From an uncultured Bacteroidales bacterium (lineage in GTDB: Bacteria; Bacteroidota; Bacteroidia; Bacteroidales; Muribaculaceae): a DNA stretch of 51,243 nucleotides. A model generated the notes under the pieces. That model searched no databases. It had not been told where the DNA came from and was given only the letters and a program-made list of their open reading frames with translations. The position numbers and the translations under genes were made by a program. The stretch covers positions 1-51,243 of the forward strand of contig CADAZN010000024.1 of NCBI GenBank assembly GCA_902792435.1, read 5' to 3'. This document shows, one piece after another, positions 41,850-48,975 of this stretch (the stretch's first letter is position 1; each line of letters starts with the position of its first letter).

Positions 41850-41880
41850 ATCCTAATCGAGGATTATATCTTATTTTTAA

Positions 41881-42843
41881 TCAATATTCGTGCAGGCTTG
41901 CAAGAGCTTGCTCATATTCTAGTACCAGTCGTTGCATCACAGTGTCGACTGGCTCAATGTCATTGCCTTTGAGCAGCGAGGCTACTTGGCCTATCTCCAG
42001 CTCACCGTTCTCGACATCGCCATCAAAGATACCAGCCTTGGTTTTTCCTATGCCTATAATGTCGAGCAGCTCCTCGCCACTGGCACCACGATTCTCGGCC
42101 TCCTCGATGGCGTCGTAGAAACCGCCTTTCACCAGTCGGGTGGGCGAGAGCTTGCGCAACAGCAGTTTTGTGTCACCCTCGTTAAGGTCGAGACAGCGAC
42201 GCTTGAAGGCCTCGTGGGCACCACTCTCTTGGGTGAGGGCAAATAATGTGCCTATCTGCACACCCTCGGCTCCCAGCACTTTTGTAGCAAGAATTGCCTC
42301 GCCACTGGCAATGCCACCCGCAGCAATCAGCGGCAACTTTGTGGCTTTGCGGGCTGCTGGTATCAAGCACATTGTCGTAGTCTCTTCTTTGCCATTGTGT
42401 CCTCCAGCCTCAAAACCCTCGGCAACCACAGCGTCAACTCCAGCCTCCTCGCATTTGCGGGCAGAAGTGGATGATGCCACCACATGGGCGACCTTGATGC
42501 CGCGCTCGTGTAGCCAAGCAGTCCACTTCTTAGGGCTGCCAGCGCTGGTGAACACTACAGGCACATGCTCCTCGGCAATAACATCCATGATTTCGGCTAC
42601 ATTGGGCTTCATCAGTGGCACATTTACGCCAAATGGCTTTTGCTCGTCATCAACATAGGTGGCCTCACGGCACTGAGTGATGTGCTCCCTGAGCACCTCA
42701 GGCGTCATCGAGCCTGCACCTATCAGGCCTAGGCCGCCAGCGTTGCTCACTGCCGCCGCTAGTTTCCAACCACTGCACCACACCATGCCGCCAGCAATGA
42801 TGGGATATTCAATTCCAAAGAGTTTGGTAATTCTACTTTTCAT
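41881..42843 (-). CDS. Nitronate monooxygenase / FabK-like flavoprotein
   Basis: A 320-residue FMN TIM-barrel protein of the 2-nitropropane dioxygenase superfamily. Diagnostic strings are YPIIAGGMVW (start of barrel), VSNAGGLGLIGAG, the substrate-side AEGFEAGGHNG near 140-150, LIAAGGIASGEA and GAEGVQIGTLFAL. The EAGGH motif is shared by FabK-type enoyl-ACP reductases and nitronate monooxygenases, and sequence alone does not decide between oxidising nitronates and the last step of fatty-acid elongation. It has a full consensus promoter at 42875-42906. A stand-alone transcription unit is likely. Confidence 0.82.
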   Translation of the reverse strand: MKSRITKLFGIEYPIIAGGMVWCSGWKLAAAVSNAGGLGLIGAGSMTPEVLREHITQCREATYVDDEQKPFGVNVPLMKPNVAEIMDVIAEEHVPVVFTSAGSPKKWTAWLHERGIKVAHVVASSTSARKCEEAGVDAVVAEGFEAGGHNGKEETTTMCLIPAARKATKLPLIAAGGIASGEAILATKVLGAEGVQIGTLFALTQESGAHEAFKRRCLDLNEGDTKLLLRKLSPTRLVKGGFYDAIEEAENRGASGEELLDIIGIGKTKAGIFDGDVENGELEIGQVASLLKGNDIEPVDTVMQRLVLEYEQALASLHEY

Positions 42844-42874
42844 GTTTTCAGTGTTATAGTTTTTATTCCGACTT

Positions 42875-42906
42875 CAAAGATACATTCTTTTTTTGAGAAT
42901 CTCAAA
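42875..42906 (-). promoter_or_regulatory. Promoter of the FabK/NMO-like gene
   Basis: On the minus strand TTTG (42903-42906), a 20-base spacer and TATCTTTG (42875-42882): an exact consensus match. An inverted repeat TTGAGA-TCTCAA overlaps the -33 side and could bind a regulator. Confidence 0.8.
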
Positions 42907-42920
42907 AACGCGACACATTT

Positions 42921-43013
42921 ATTAGTTTTCAGTTTTCAGTTTTCAGTTATCAGTTATCAGTTATCAGTTGTTACTTGTTACTTCCCACTTGTTACTTCCT
43001 ACTTCCTACTTAT
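42921..43013 (-). repeat. Heptamer tract starting at the M15 peptidase stop codon
   Basis: On the minus strand the tract starts with the stop TAA of the M15 gene: AAGTAGG/AAGTAAC units, then clean AACTGAT and AACTGAA units, ending about 15 bases before the -33 box of the next gene. The same order as at 40379. Confidence 0.88.
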
Positions 43014-43780
43014 TTCGTGCCTCTGTATTCAAAGTGCTGGAAATCTTTGCATGATTTCCAGTCGCCTCCCCATGAAAATCCGTGACTTGTGAAGAGCTTG
43101 TAGGCAAGGTCGTTGTGGTCAATTTTGTAGTTGAATTCAGCGCTTCGGTCGGCATATTTTGTCGCTGTAGAAGGCTGAAGGTCAACGATATTGTTGCCTC
43201 TTATTCTATAGTAGGGATTGTAGAGAGGGTTAAGGTCGATGGCGAGCCCAAGCGCGTGCTTTGACAAGGTGCGCGTGCCTTTCACTGGGCGGTAGCAATA
43301 GCACGAGGTGTTGTTGGCCTGCATTTGTGCCTCATCATCGTTGGAGTAGGCACTGGCTGGCTTTATGCTTTGAATGGGATATCGTGCCTCATAAAGCTTC
43401 TTGAAAATATCGCATAGGGTGTTGGCGATAATTTTGTTGCTAATCATCTCGCCCGAGTGAGTTTTGTTGTCAATGTCCCAATGGAGCACCTTGACAAGAC
43501 GCAAATAGTTACGGTTAATTTGACCTTTGCTCTCGGCTTTTATCTGTTCCCACAGCTCGTCGCCGATGGGCTCAACCACAAAGCAATTGTCAGTGACAGG
43601 TTTTTTCACCTGCTTGTTGCTGGCCGTGGAATCGGCTTTGTGCTGCTTAATCGCCGGGGTGTCGATGTTTGGCTTCTGGCTGGTGTCGCTGCCTTTCTTC
43701 TCGGCGGTGCATGAGCACAGTAATGCTGAAGCCGTGACTACTATTAATATTAATAATGTGTATCGTCTCATCCATGGCAA
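43010..43780 (-). CDS. M15-family D-Ala-D-Ala carboxypeptidase-like lipoprotein
   Basis: A 256-residue lipoprotein (SALLCSC, Cys22 or Cys24) with a charged linker (about 28-65) and an M15 VanY-like zinc peptidase domain. Zinc-site motifs are SKHALGLAIDLNP (His and Asp, near 173-186) and the closing KDFQHFEY (His near 250). M15 enzymes trim peptidoglycan stem peptides in the periplasm. The ATG at 43771 (MRRYT) is an alternative start. The repeat tract starts with its stop codon. The two divergent starts at 43780 and 43931 are 150 bases apart. Confidence 0.88.
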   Translation of the reverse strand: MPWMRRYTLLILIVVTASALLCSCTAEKKGSDTSQKPNIDTPAIKQHKADSTASNKQVKKPVTDNCFVVEPIGDELWEQIKAESKGQINRNYLRLVKVLHWDIDNKTHSGEMISNKIIANTLCDIFKKLYEARYPIQSIKPASAYSNDDEAQMQANNTSCYCYRPVKGTRTLSKHALGLAIDLNPLYNPYYRIRGNNIVDLQPSTATKYADRSAEFNYKIDHNDLAYKLFTSHGFSWGGDWKSCKDFQHFEYRGTK

Positions 43781-43891
43781 AATTATAGAAAAAGGATGAA
43801 TTTGTTCCTCCTCTTGTTCTTTTTTGATTAAAAAAATTGGCTTTTAACTTAGTTTGATTTATGTGGGCAATAATTTAGCCCAATGACGGCC

Positions 43892-43923
43892 TAAATTTGC
43901 AGTGTAAAATAAAAACAGGAGGA
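43892..43923 (+). promoter_or_regulatory. -7 box and strong Shine-Dalgarno of the 97-aa gene
   Basis: TAAATTTG (43892-43899) fits the -7 consensus. AGGAGGA (43917-43923) lies seven bases before the ATG at 43931, a textbook Shine-Dalgarno sequence and spacing. I saw nothing as strong before any other gene in this window. Confidence 0.7.
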
Positions 43924-43930
43924 CATTATT

Positions 43931-44224
43931 ATGAATTACACATCAACATCACTCTCGGTTAATGACCAGATTTTTGCCACTCTCGAAGTAGGTGGCAAGA
44001 TCATGGCTACTGTGAATAAATCGAATTTCTCGAATATCAACGATATCGTGCGTTTTATCTATTCGATTGCTGGGCGTTTCATGGGGCTTGCTCGCTTGAG
44101 CATCCGCAACAAAACGCAGGGGTGGACTATGAATATGGCACTGGCTTCAAGGCAGAATCAACCCTTAGCTGCCAACCATGTAGCACTGCCTAGTCAGTAC
44201 CGTCAGGCTTCACTCTTTGCTTAA
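43931..44224 (+). CDS. Small conserved-looking protein of unknown function, 97 aa
   Basis: The product begins MNYTSTSLSVNDQIFATLEV. The N-terminal 60 residues look like a compact beta-beta-helix unit (SVNDQIFATLEV, KIMATVN, then INDIVRFIYSIAG). It continues with LARLSIRNKTQGWTMNMAL and a flexible tail. No signal peptide, membrane segment or known motif is present. I do not recognise a named family. It is a stand-alone unit: its own -7 box, a very strong Shine-Dalgarno and a hairpin terminator at 44303. Those features suggest high expression. Phage or regulatory origin cannot be judged. Confidence 0.75.
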   Translation: MNYTSTSLSVNDQIFATLEVGGKIMATVNKSNFSNINDIVRFIYSIAGRFMGLARLSIRNKTQGWTMNMALASRQNQPLAANHVALPSQYRQASLFA

Positions 44225-44302
44225 AAACGAATCACCTTATCTAAATCTAATACACTGAAAACACTAGTTTCGACATTTTTCGTTTTTATTTGTTTGACTT
44301 CA

Positions 44303-44345
44303 GAGGGAGGAATCTGCCATGAGAATGGCGGATTCCTTCTTTATT
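44303..44345 (+). terminator. Terminator hairpin after the 97-aa gene
   Basis: A 13-bp core stem (44308-44320 with 44325-44337, one G-T) around a GAGA loop, extendable by several pairs to about 44303-44342. The T run is short. It overlaps the stop of the converging gene. Confidence 0.7.
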
Positions 44346-45432
44346 TGTGGGTGATAGTTGAGACGATGTACTCGGAGCGTGTGCCGATGCGGTATTTGCC
44401 GCCCCAGATGCCGATGCCCGATGTGACGTAGTAGCGTGTGTCGCCCTTTTGGCAGAATCCCCATGCATTTTCATACATGCGATGCACCAGCAGGCTTATG
44501 GGCCACACTTGTCCCTCATGGGTGTGTCCGCTTAGTTGGAAGTCGACGCCAGCCTTTTGAGCCTCTTCGAGTTTGTAGGGCTGATGATCGAGCAGAATGA
44601 TGAACTTGGATGTGTCAACGTTCTCAAGAAGATGCTTGAGAGGCTTGCGCTTGCGGCTGAAGCGGTCATCCCTGCCCACTATCACGAGGTCGCCCACTGT
44701 GATAGTGGAGTCGCGCAGCAGTGTGATGCCGGCGCGCTTGTAGAAGTCGAGCGACTTGTCGATGCCGGAGATATACTCATGGTTGCCAAAGCACGCCACC
44801 ACAGGGGCATTGAGCTGGTGGAAGTCGGCAGCCATGTCCTCCTCGAGCAGCGGCCGCACATATCCGTCGATAATGTCGCCTGCCACGAGAATCAGGTCGG
44901 GTTTCTCATCGTTTATCATCTTCACCCAGCGCTGCCACTCGGCCTTGCGGTTGTTGTATCCCAGGTGCAGATCGCTTAGCATCACCACTCGCATGGGTTT
45001 TGAAACCTCTTTGGAAGTGTCGAGCTGCAAAGGCTCGCGCACCTTGTTGTGGTAGTGTATGTTGCCGTAGATGAGCAGCCCTGCAATAAGTGCAGTGATG
45101 GCTCCTGCCGTCCATGCGTTGTTGTGGAGCAACTCTTTAGGCACCAAATGCACGAGTCTCCCCAGGTCGAGGAGGATAAAGGCGATGAGCAGATACAGGA
45201 ACACGATGAGCCATGATGTGCTCACGTCATAGGTCGCCGAAGCCAGCCACAGCGGCATTCGGTCAAACACTCCCATGATTCCTGTAATCATCAACACCAC
45301 AGCTGCCACCATGATGGCCACCACAGTCCACTTTGCCCACACGGGTATTGGCAGCAGGTGATAGACATGCCACAGCACATACACATTGGCGGCAATCACC
45401 ATTGCCATTATAACGATAAAACCTATCTTCAT
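44341..45432 (-). CDS. Membrane-anchored metallophosphoesterase (YkuE-like)
   Basis: A 363-residue protein with four N-terminal membrane helices (to about 125) and a calcineurin-like phosphoesterase domain. Metal-binding motifs in order: LSDLHLGYN (near 154), AGDIIDGY (near 190), CFGNHEY (near 218) and SGHTHEGQVWP (near 298). Relatives include YkuE and YaeI, some of which act on UDP-diacylglucosamine or other phospholipid substrates. Substrate unknown here. It has a -7 box at 45461-45468 and is divergent from the nitroreductase gene. Confidence 0.88.
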   Translation of the reverse strand: MKIGFIVIMAMVIAANVYVLWHVYHLLPIPVWAKWTVVAIMVAAVVLMITGIMGVFDRMPLWLASATYDVSTSWLIVFLYLLIAFILLDLGRLVHLVPKELLHNNAWTAGAITALIAGLLIYGNIHYHNKVREPLQLDTSKEVSKPMRVVMLSDLHLGYNNRKAEWQRWVKMINDEKPDLILVAGDIIDGYVRPLLEEDMAADFHQLNAPVVACFGNHEYISGIDKSLDFYKRAGITLLRDSTITVGDLVIVGRDDRFSRKRKPLKHLLENVDTSKFIILLDHQPYKLEEAQKAGVDFQLSGHTHEGQVWPISLLVHRMYENAWGFCQKGDTRYYVTSGIGIWGGKYRIGTRSEYIVSTITHK

Positions 45433-45460
45433 AAATGAATAAAAATTCTTTTTTGTGACA

Positions 45461-45468
45461 CAAAATTA
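45461..45468 (-). promoter_or_regulatory. -7 box TAATTTTG upstream of the metallophosphoesterase
   Basis: An exact TAnnTTTG match on the minus strand, 28 bases before the ATG. A TTG lies upstream at a wide 23-base spacing. Confidence 0.55.
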
Positions 45469-45521
45469 ATGTTTTTAATTTTTATTTACGTCAACAAAAT
45501 AGTTTTTTCAATATATTTTAT

Positions 45522-45529
45522 TATTTTTG
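45522..45529 (+). promoter_or_regulatory. -7 box TATTTTTG upstream of the nitroreductase
   Basis: An exact TAnnTTTG match 22 bases before the ATG at 45552. The -33 side is only a T run. Confidence 0.55.
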
Positions 45530-45551
45530 TCAAAAATTTTTTTCAATAGAT

Positions 45552-46154
45552 ATGACAAAGTTACATTTATTACTATTAGGGATAATTTCGCTTATGGCAA
45601 GTTTTTCAATAAATGCTGAGGTGCTACCTGAACCACAAACCACAGGCGGAAAGCCGCTTATGCAGGTAATGAACGAGCGTAAGTCTAGCCGTGATTATCA
45701 AGAGAATCAGACGGTTACTAAGCAGGATCTGAGCAATATGCTTTGGGCGGCGTGGGGAATCACTCACGACGGCAAGCGCACAATAGCAACTGCAATGAAC
45801 AGGCAGGAGCTTGTGCTCTATGTTGTCACTCCCACCGAGGTTAGCCGATATAACCCCGAGGCCAACACTCTCACAGTGGTCAACACCGGCGACTTTCGCA
45901 AGTATAGCACAATGCAGGACTTTGCAGCGATAGCTCCAATCAACATTGTTTTGGTTGTTGACACCAGCAAGCAGAGCAAGCCAGAGTTTCAAGGCTACAC
46001 CGCTGGAGCAGCATCACAAAACATTTATCTCTATTGCGCACAAGCGGGCCTCAAGAGCGTGGTGAGAGCCGGATTTGATGTCGAGAATCTGCCACAAGTG
46101 TTGAAGCTCTCGAGCAATGAGCGCATAATGTTTGTCCAAACAGTGGGCAAATGA
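45552..46154 (+). CDS. Exported nitroreductase-family protein
   Basis: A 200-residue nitroreductase-like flavoprotein with a clear signal peptide (LLLLGIISLMASFSINAE), so it acts outside the cytoplasm. This is unusual for the family but seen in Bacteroidales. Family strings are the early RKSSRDYQ (FMN-binding Arg/Ser), LSNMLWAAWGITH and the C-terminal GAASQNIYLYCAQAGL. The reducing partner and substrate are unknown. Its stop overlaps the start of the DUF5715 gene by ATGA, so the two are translationally coupled. Confidence 0.82.
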   Translation: MTKLHLLLLGIISLMASFSINAEVLPEPQTTGGKPLMQVMNERKSSRDYQENQTVTKQDLSNMLWAAWGITHDGKRTIATAMNRQELVLYVVTPTEVSRYNPEANTLTVVNTGDFRKYSTMQDFAAIAPINIVLVVDTSKQSKPEFQGYTAGAASQNIYLYCAQAGLKSVVRAGFDVENLPQVLKLSSNERIMFVQTVGK

Positions 46155-46939
46155 AAAACACAGCCTCAATAACCATGAATTCAAGGATATTCCTTTATGC
46201 TACGGCGCTATTAATCGCTGTGGCGGCTGTAACTATGTCTTCTTGTAAGGAAGAGAAGCATTACCATGACTACTTTGACAAAAGTCAGCTGAAATATGTT
46301 GCCAAGCTTGGCAATAAGCCAAAGCTTGAAGACAAGCATTTGCAGGGCGATACCACTTGGAAGGACCAACAAGGACTGCACCGCATTGCCACAACTCCAT
46401 TGCCAGGCAATTATGATGAACTATTTGTTGATCTTAACAATGTTCAGTTGCCCAATGCTACCAAAAACGGCATTGAGCCCATCGATAATCTTCACGATGC
46501 TTATCGCTTGAGGCAGCCGTTGGTGAAAATAGCATCTTGCGAGGCCTACTTCCTGGACTCGCTCACTCACTCCATGCCCTACCTTGTGCCTAAGGCTGCA
46601 TTGCTGCTCGAGGAGATAGGATGTGCCTTTGCCGACTCAGTTAGGGCCCGAGGCGGCAGCCCTTACCAGATTGTGGTGACCAGCTGCACACGCTCACAAT
46701 ACACAGTTGGCAAGCTGTTGAAGGTTAACGGCAATGCCTCGGCCAGGTCATGTCACATGTATGGCACCACTTTCGACCTCAGTTGGGTGAGGTTTGTTCC
46801 TTATGAGAACGACTACCTCATCAATGCCGAGGACCTCAAGAATGTGCTTGGGCATGTGCTTCTTGATTTCAAGAGCAAGAATCGCTGCAACGTGCTCTAT
46901 GAGAGCGGGCAGTGTTGCTTCCACATTACAGTAATCTAA
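46151..46939 (+). CDS. DUF5715-family lipoprotein, M15-peptidase-like
   Basis: A 262-residue predicted lipoprotein (AVTMSSC lipobox) resembling DUF5715. The second half holds a zinc-peptidase-like site: SCHMYGTTFDLSW (His and Asp seven residues apart, near 202-212) and the terminal CCFHITV (His near 258). Both positions match the M15-type His-x6-Asp and C-terminal His. A D-Ala-D-Ala or similar peptidoglycan peptidase is likely but not shown. The first ATG (46151) overlaps the preceding stop; a second in-frame ATG is at 46178. Confidence 0.75.
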   Translation: MKNTASITMNSRIFLYATALLIAVAAVTMSSCKEEKHYHDYFDKSQLKYVAKLGNKPKLEDKHLQGDTTWKDQQGLHRIATTPLPGNYDELFVDLNNVQLPNATKNGIEPIDNLHDAYRLRQPLVKIASCEAYFLDSLTHSMPYLVPKAALLLEEIGCAFADSVRARGGSPYQIVVTSCTRSQYTVGKLLKVNGNASARSCHMYGTTFDLSWVRFVPYENDYLINAEDLKNVLGHVLLDFKSKNRCNVLYESGQCCFHITVI

Positions 46940-46982
46940 TTAGATAAACCATATATAATATAAACCACTCATAACAATTAAA

Positions 46983-47720
46983 ATGACCGAACAAACAGCT
47001 ATTGCCAACTATCTGAAGTATACTGGCAAGAAATCGTTCAACTTCACAACAGCACTTATCGACATGGACGGAGTGCTATTCGACTCAATGAAGAATCACA
47101 CCCGCGCTTGGGTGAAACTTATGAAAAAGAACGGAATCAAGTGCACGCGAGATGAGTTCTATATGTATGAGGGAATGACAGGACGCGACATCATCAAGAT
47201 GAAGTTCAAGAATGGTGCAGGAAAGAATGTCACCGACGATGAAGCGCAGGCGCTCTACAAAGTCAAGACGCGTTATTTCACCGAGCTGGGCGACGTGGAA
47301 GTTATAGAAGGCACCTTAGGAGTGCTCAAAGCATTGAAAGAGGCAGGCATCAAGTGTGTGCTGGTGACTGGTTCGGGCACACAAGCCATGCTTGACCGAA
47401 TCGACACAGAGTACCCCGAAATCTTCGACGAGCAACGTGTCACTGCCGCCGATGTCAAGCGCGGAAAGCCTAATCCTGAACCTTATCTCAAGGCAATGGC
47501 CAAGGTGAACGTTCAGCCCAACGAGTGCATCGTGCTCGAGAATGCGCCACTTGGCGTTCAGGCCGGGCACACAGCAGGCTGCTTCACCATTGGAGTCACC
47601 ACGGGTCCTATTCCCGAGAAAGACATGTATAAAGCGGGGGCCGATATCGTCTATAAGGACATGGCCACACTGCTCGAGGCTATCCCTGCTCTTCAAGAAG
47701 CTTTCAAACCTCAACAATGA
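46983..47720 (+). CDS. HAD-superfamily phosphatase (beta-phosphoglucomutase-like)
   Basis: A 245-residue cytoplasmic HAD hydrolase. Motif I is LIDMDGVLFDSM (nucleophile Asp near 27, acid/base Asp near 29), motif II is VLVTGSG (near 125), motif III the Lys of KRGKPNPEPY and motif IV CIVLENAPLG (Glu instead of the common Asp pair). An alpha cap follows motif I. Subgroup is the beta-phosphoglucomutase/phosphatase type that acts on sugar phosphates; substrate undetermined. Its last codons overlap the aroB start (ATGA at 47717-47720), so the two genes are coupled. Confidence 0.85.
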   Translation: MTEQTAIANYLKYTGKKSFNFTTALIDMDGVLFDSMKNHTRAWVKLMKKNGIKCTRDEFYMYEGMTGRDIIKMKFKNGAGKNVTDDEAQALYKVKTRYFTELGDVEVIEGTLGVLKALKEAGIKCVLVTGSGTQAMLDRIDTEYPEIFDEQRVTAADVKRGKPNPEPYLKAMAKVNVQPNECIVLENAPLGVQAGHTAGCFTIGVTTGPIPEKDMYKAGADIVYKDMATLLEAIPALQEAFKPQQ

Positions 47721-48763
47721 AAAATGTGCTCTATAGCAATGAAGTAAACACCACTCTCAAAACTTTTATTGAGGGTGGTGATTACAATTTAGTGATGGTG
47801 CTTGTCGACAACAACACGCGCCAGCTTGTGCTGCCACACATCGCTTGCTTGAGCAATGCCCATGTCATTGAGATGCCGTCGGGCGACGAGGGCAAGAACA
47901 TCGACTCGCTCATGAGTGTGTGGAGGCAAATGGAGCATTGTGGCGCTACGCGCAGGTCGTTGCTTGTAAACCTGGGTGGGGGAGTGGTTACCGACCTTGG
48001 TGGACTTGCCGCTGCCACATTCAAGCGAGGGATTCACTTTGTGAATGTTCCCACTACACTGCTTGCGGCTGTCGACGCATCGGTGGGAGGCAAGACTGGC
48101 ATCAACTTCATGGGGTTGAAGAACGAGATAGGAGTCTTTGCTCATCCACAGCAGGTGATTGTTAGTACTTGCTTTTTCAACACGTTGCCGCAACAAGAAA
48201 TAAAGTCGGGATTTGCCGAGGTGCTCAAGCACGCCATGCTCAGCAGCCATGAAGAGATGATGACTCTCCTTGAGATGGATATCAATAGTGTTGACTGGCG
48301 GCTTTTCCTCGACAAGTTGCAAGCATCGGTTGAGGTGAAATTGAAAATTGTGGATGAAGATCCTACCGAACAAGGACTGCGCAAATCCCTTAACCTGGGG
48401 CACACGGTGGGGCATGCCTTTGAAAGCATGGCACTTGCCAAGGGCAAGCCAGTGCCGCATGGATATGCCGTGGCTTGGGGGCTGGTGGTTGAGACTGTGC
48501 TTTCGCACATGAAGCTACATTTCCCCAGTGATGACCTTTATTCGCTGGCCAGGTTTGTTGTCGATTGCTATGGGCCATTCCACTTCACTTGCGACGACTA
48601 TGATGAATTGATTTCTCTTATGCGACACGACAAGAAAAGCACTAACCATGAAATTAACTGCTCACTACTTAAAAAATGCGGTGATGTCGTCATTAATTAT
48701 AATATCGATTTAAACGACATAAAGGCTGCATTTGACATATACCGTGATTTGATGGGTGTTTAA
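47717..48763 (+). CDS. aroB: 3-dehydroquinate synthase
   Basis: A 348-residue NAD- and metal-dependent enzyme, the second step of the shikimate pathway (DAHP to 3-dehydroquinate). Hallmarks are SGDEGKN, NLGGGVVTDLGGLAAATFKR, the phosphate-binding VPTTLLAAVDASVGGKTGIN and LNLGHTVGHAFE (metal-binding His), and PHGYAVAWG. Length is normal. Translation is coupled to the HAD gene through the ATGA overlap. No clear terminator follows in the AT-rich gap before the adhesin promoter. Confidence 0.96.
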   Translation: MKNVLYSNEVNTTLKTFIEGGDYNLVMVLVDNNTRQLVLPHIACLSNAHVIEMPSGDEGKNIDSLMSVWRQMEHCGATRRSLLVNLGGGVVTDLGGLAAATFKRGIHFVNVPTTLLAAVDASVGGKTGINFMGLKNEIGVFAHPQQVIVSTCFFNTLPQQEIKSGFAEVLKHAMLSSHEEMMTLLEMDINSVDWRLFLDKLQASVEVKLKIVDEDPTEQGLRKSLNLGHTVGHAFESMALAKGKPVPHGYAVAWGLVVETVLSHMKLHFPSDDLYSLARFVVDCYGPFHFTCDDYDELISLMRHDKKSTNHEINCSLLKKCGDVVINYNIDLNDIKAAFDIYRDLMGV

Positions 48764-48826
48764 CCATTTTTAATAATAAGAATAAATAATTTTTTAAAGA
48801 AAAAATGAAATAATTTGTGATAAAAT

Positions 48827-48857
48827 TTTGATGTTTCATTTTAATTTCTTATCTTTG
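48827..48857 (+). promoter_or_regulatory. Promoter of the large adhesin
   Basis: TTTG (48827-48830), a 19-base spacer and TATCTTTG (48850-48857): an exact consensus match. The ATG is at 48976, giving an AT-rich leader of about 110 bases, the longest in the window for a protein gene. Confidence 0.8.
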
Positions 48858-48975
48858 TGGCATAATATAAATAGGTAGTATATTACTTTTGTTTTGGCTT
48901 TTTTAAGTAAAATTCTATAAAATAAGCAAATAGAGAGTTTATTTTCTTTTATTATTAACCAAAACCGTTTTATTT

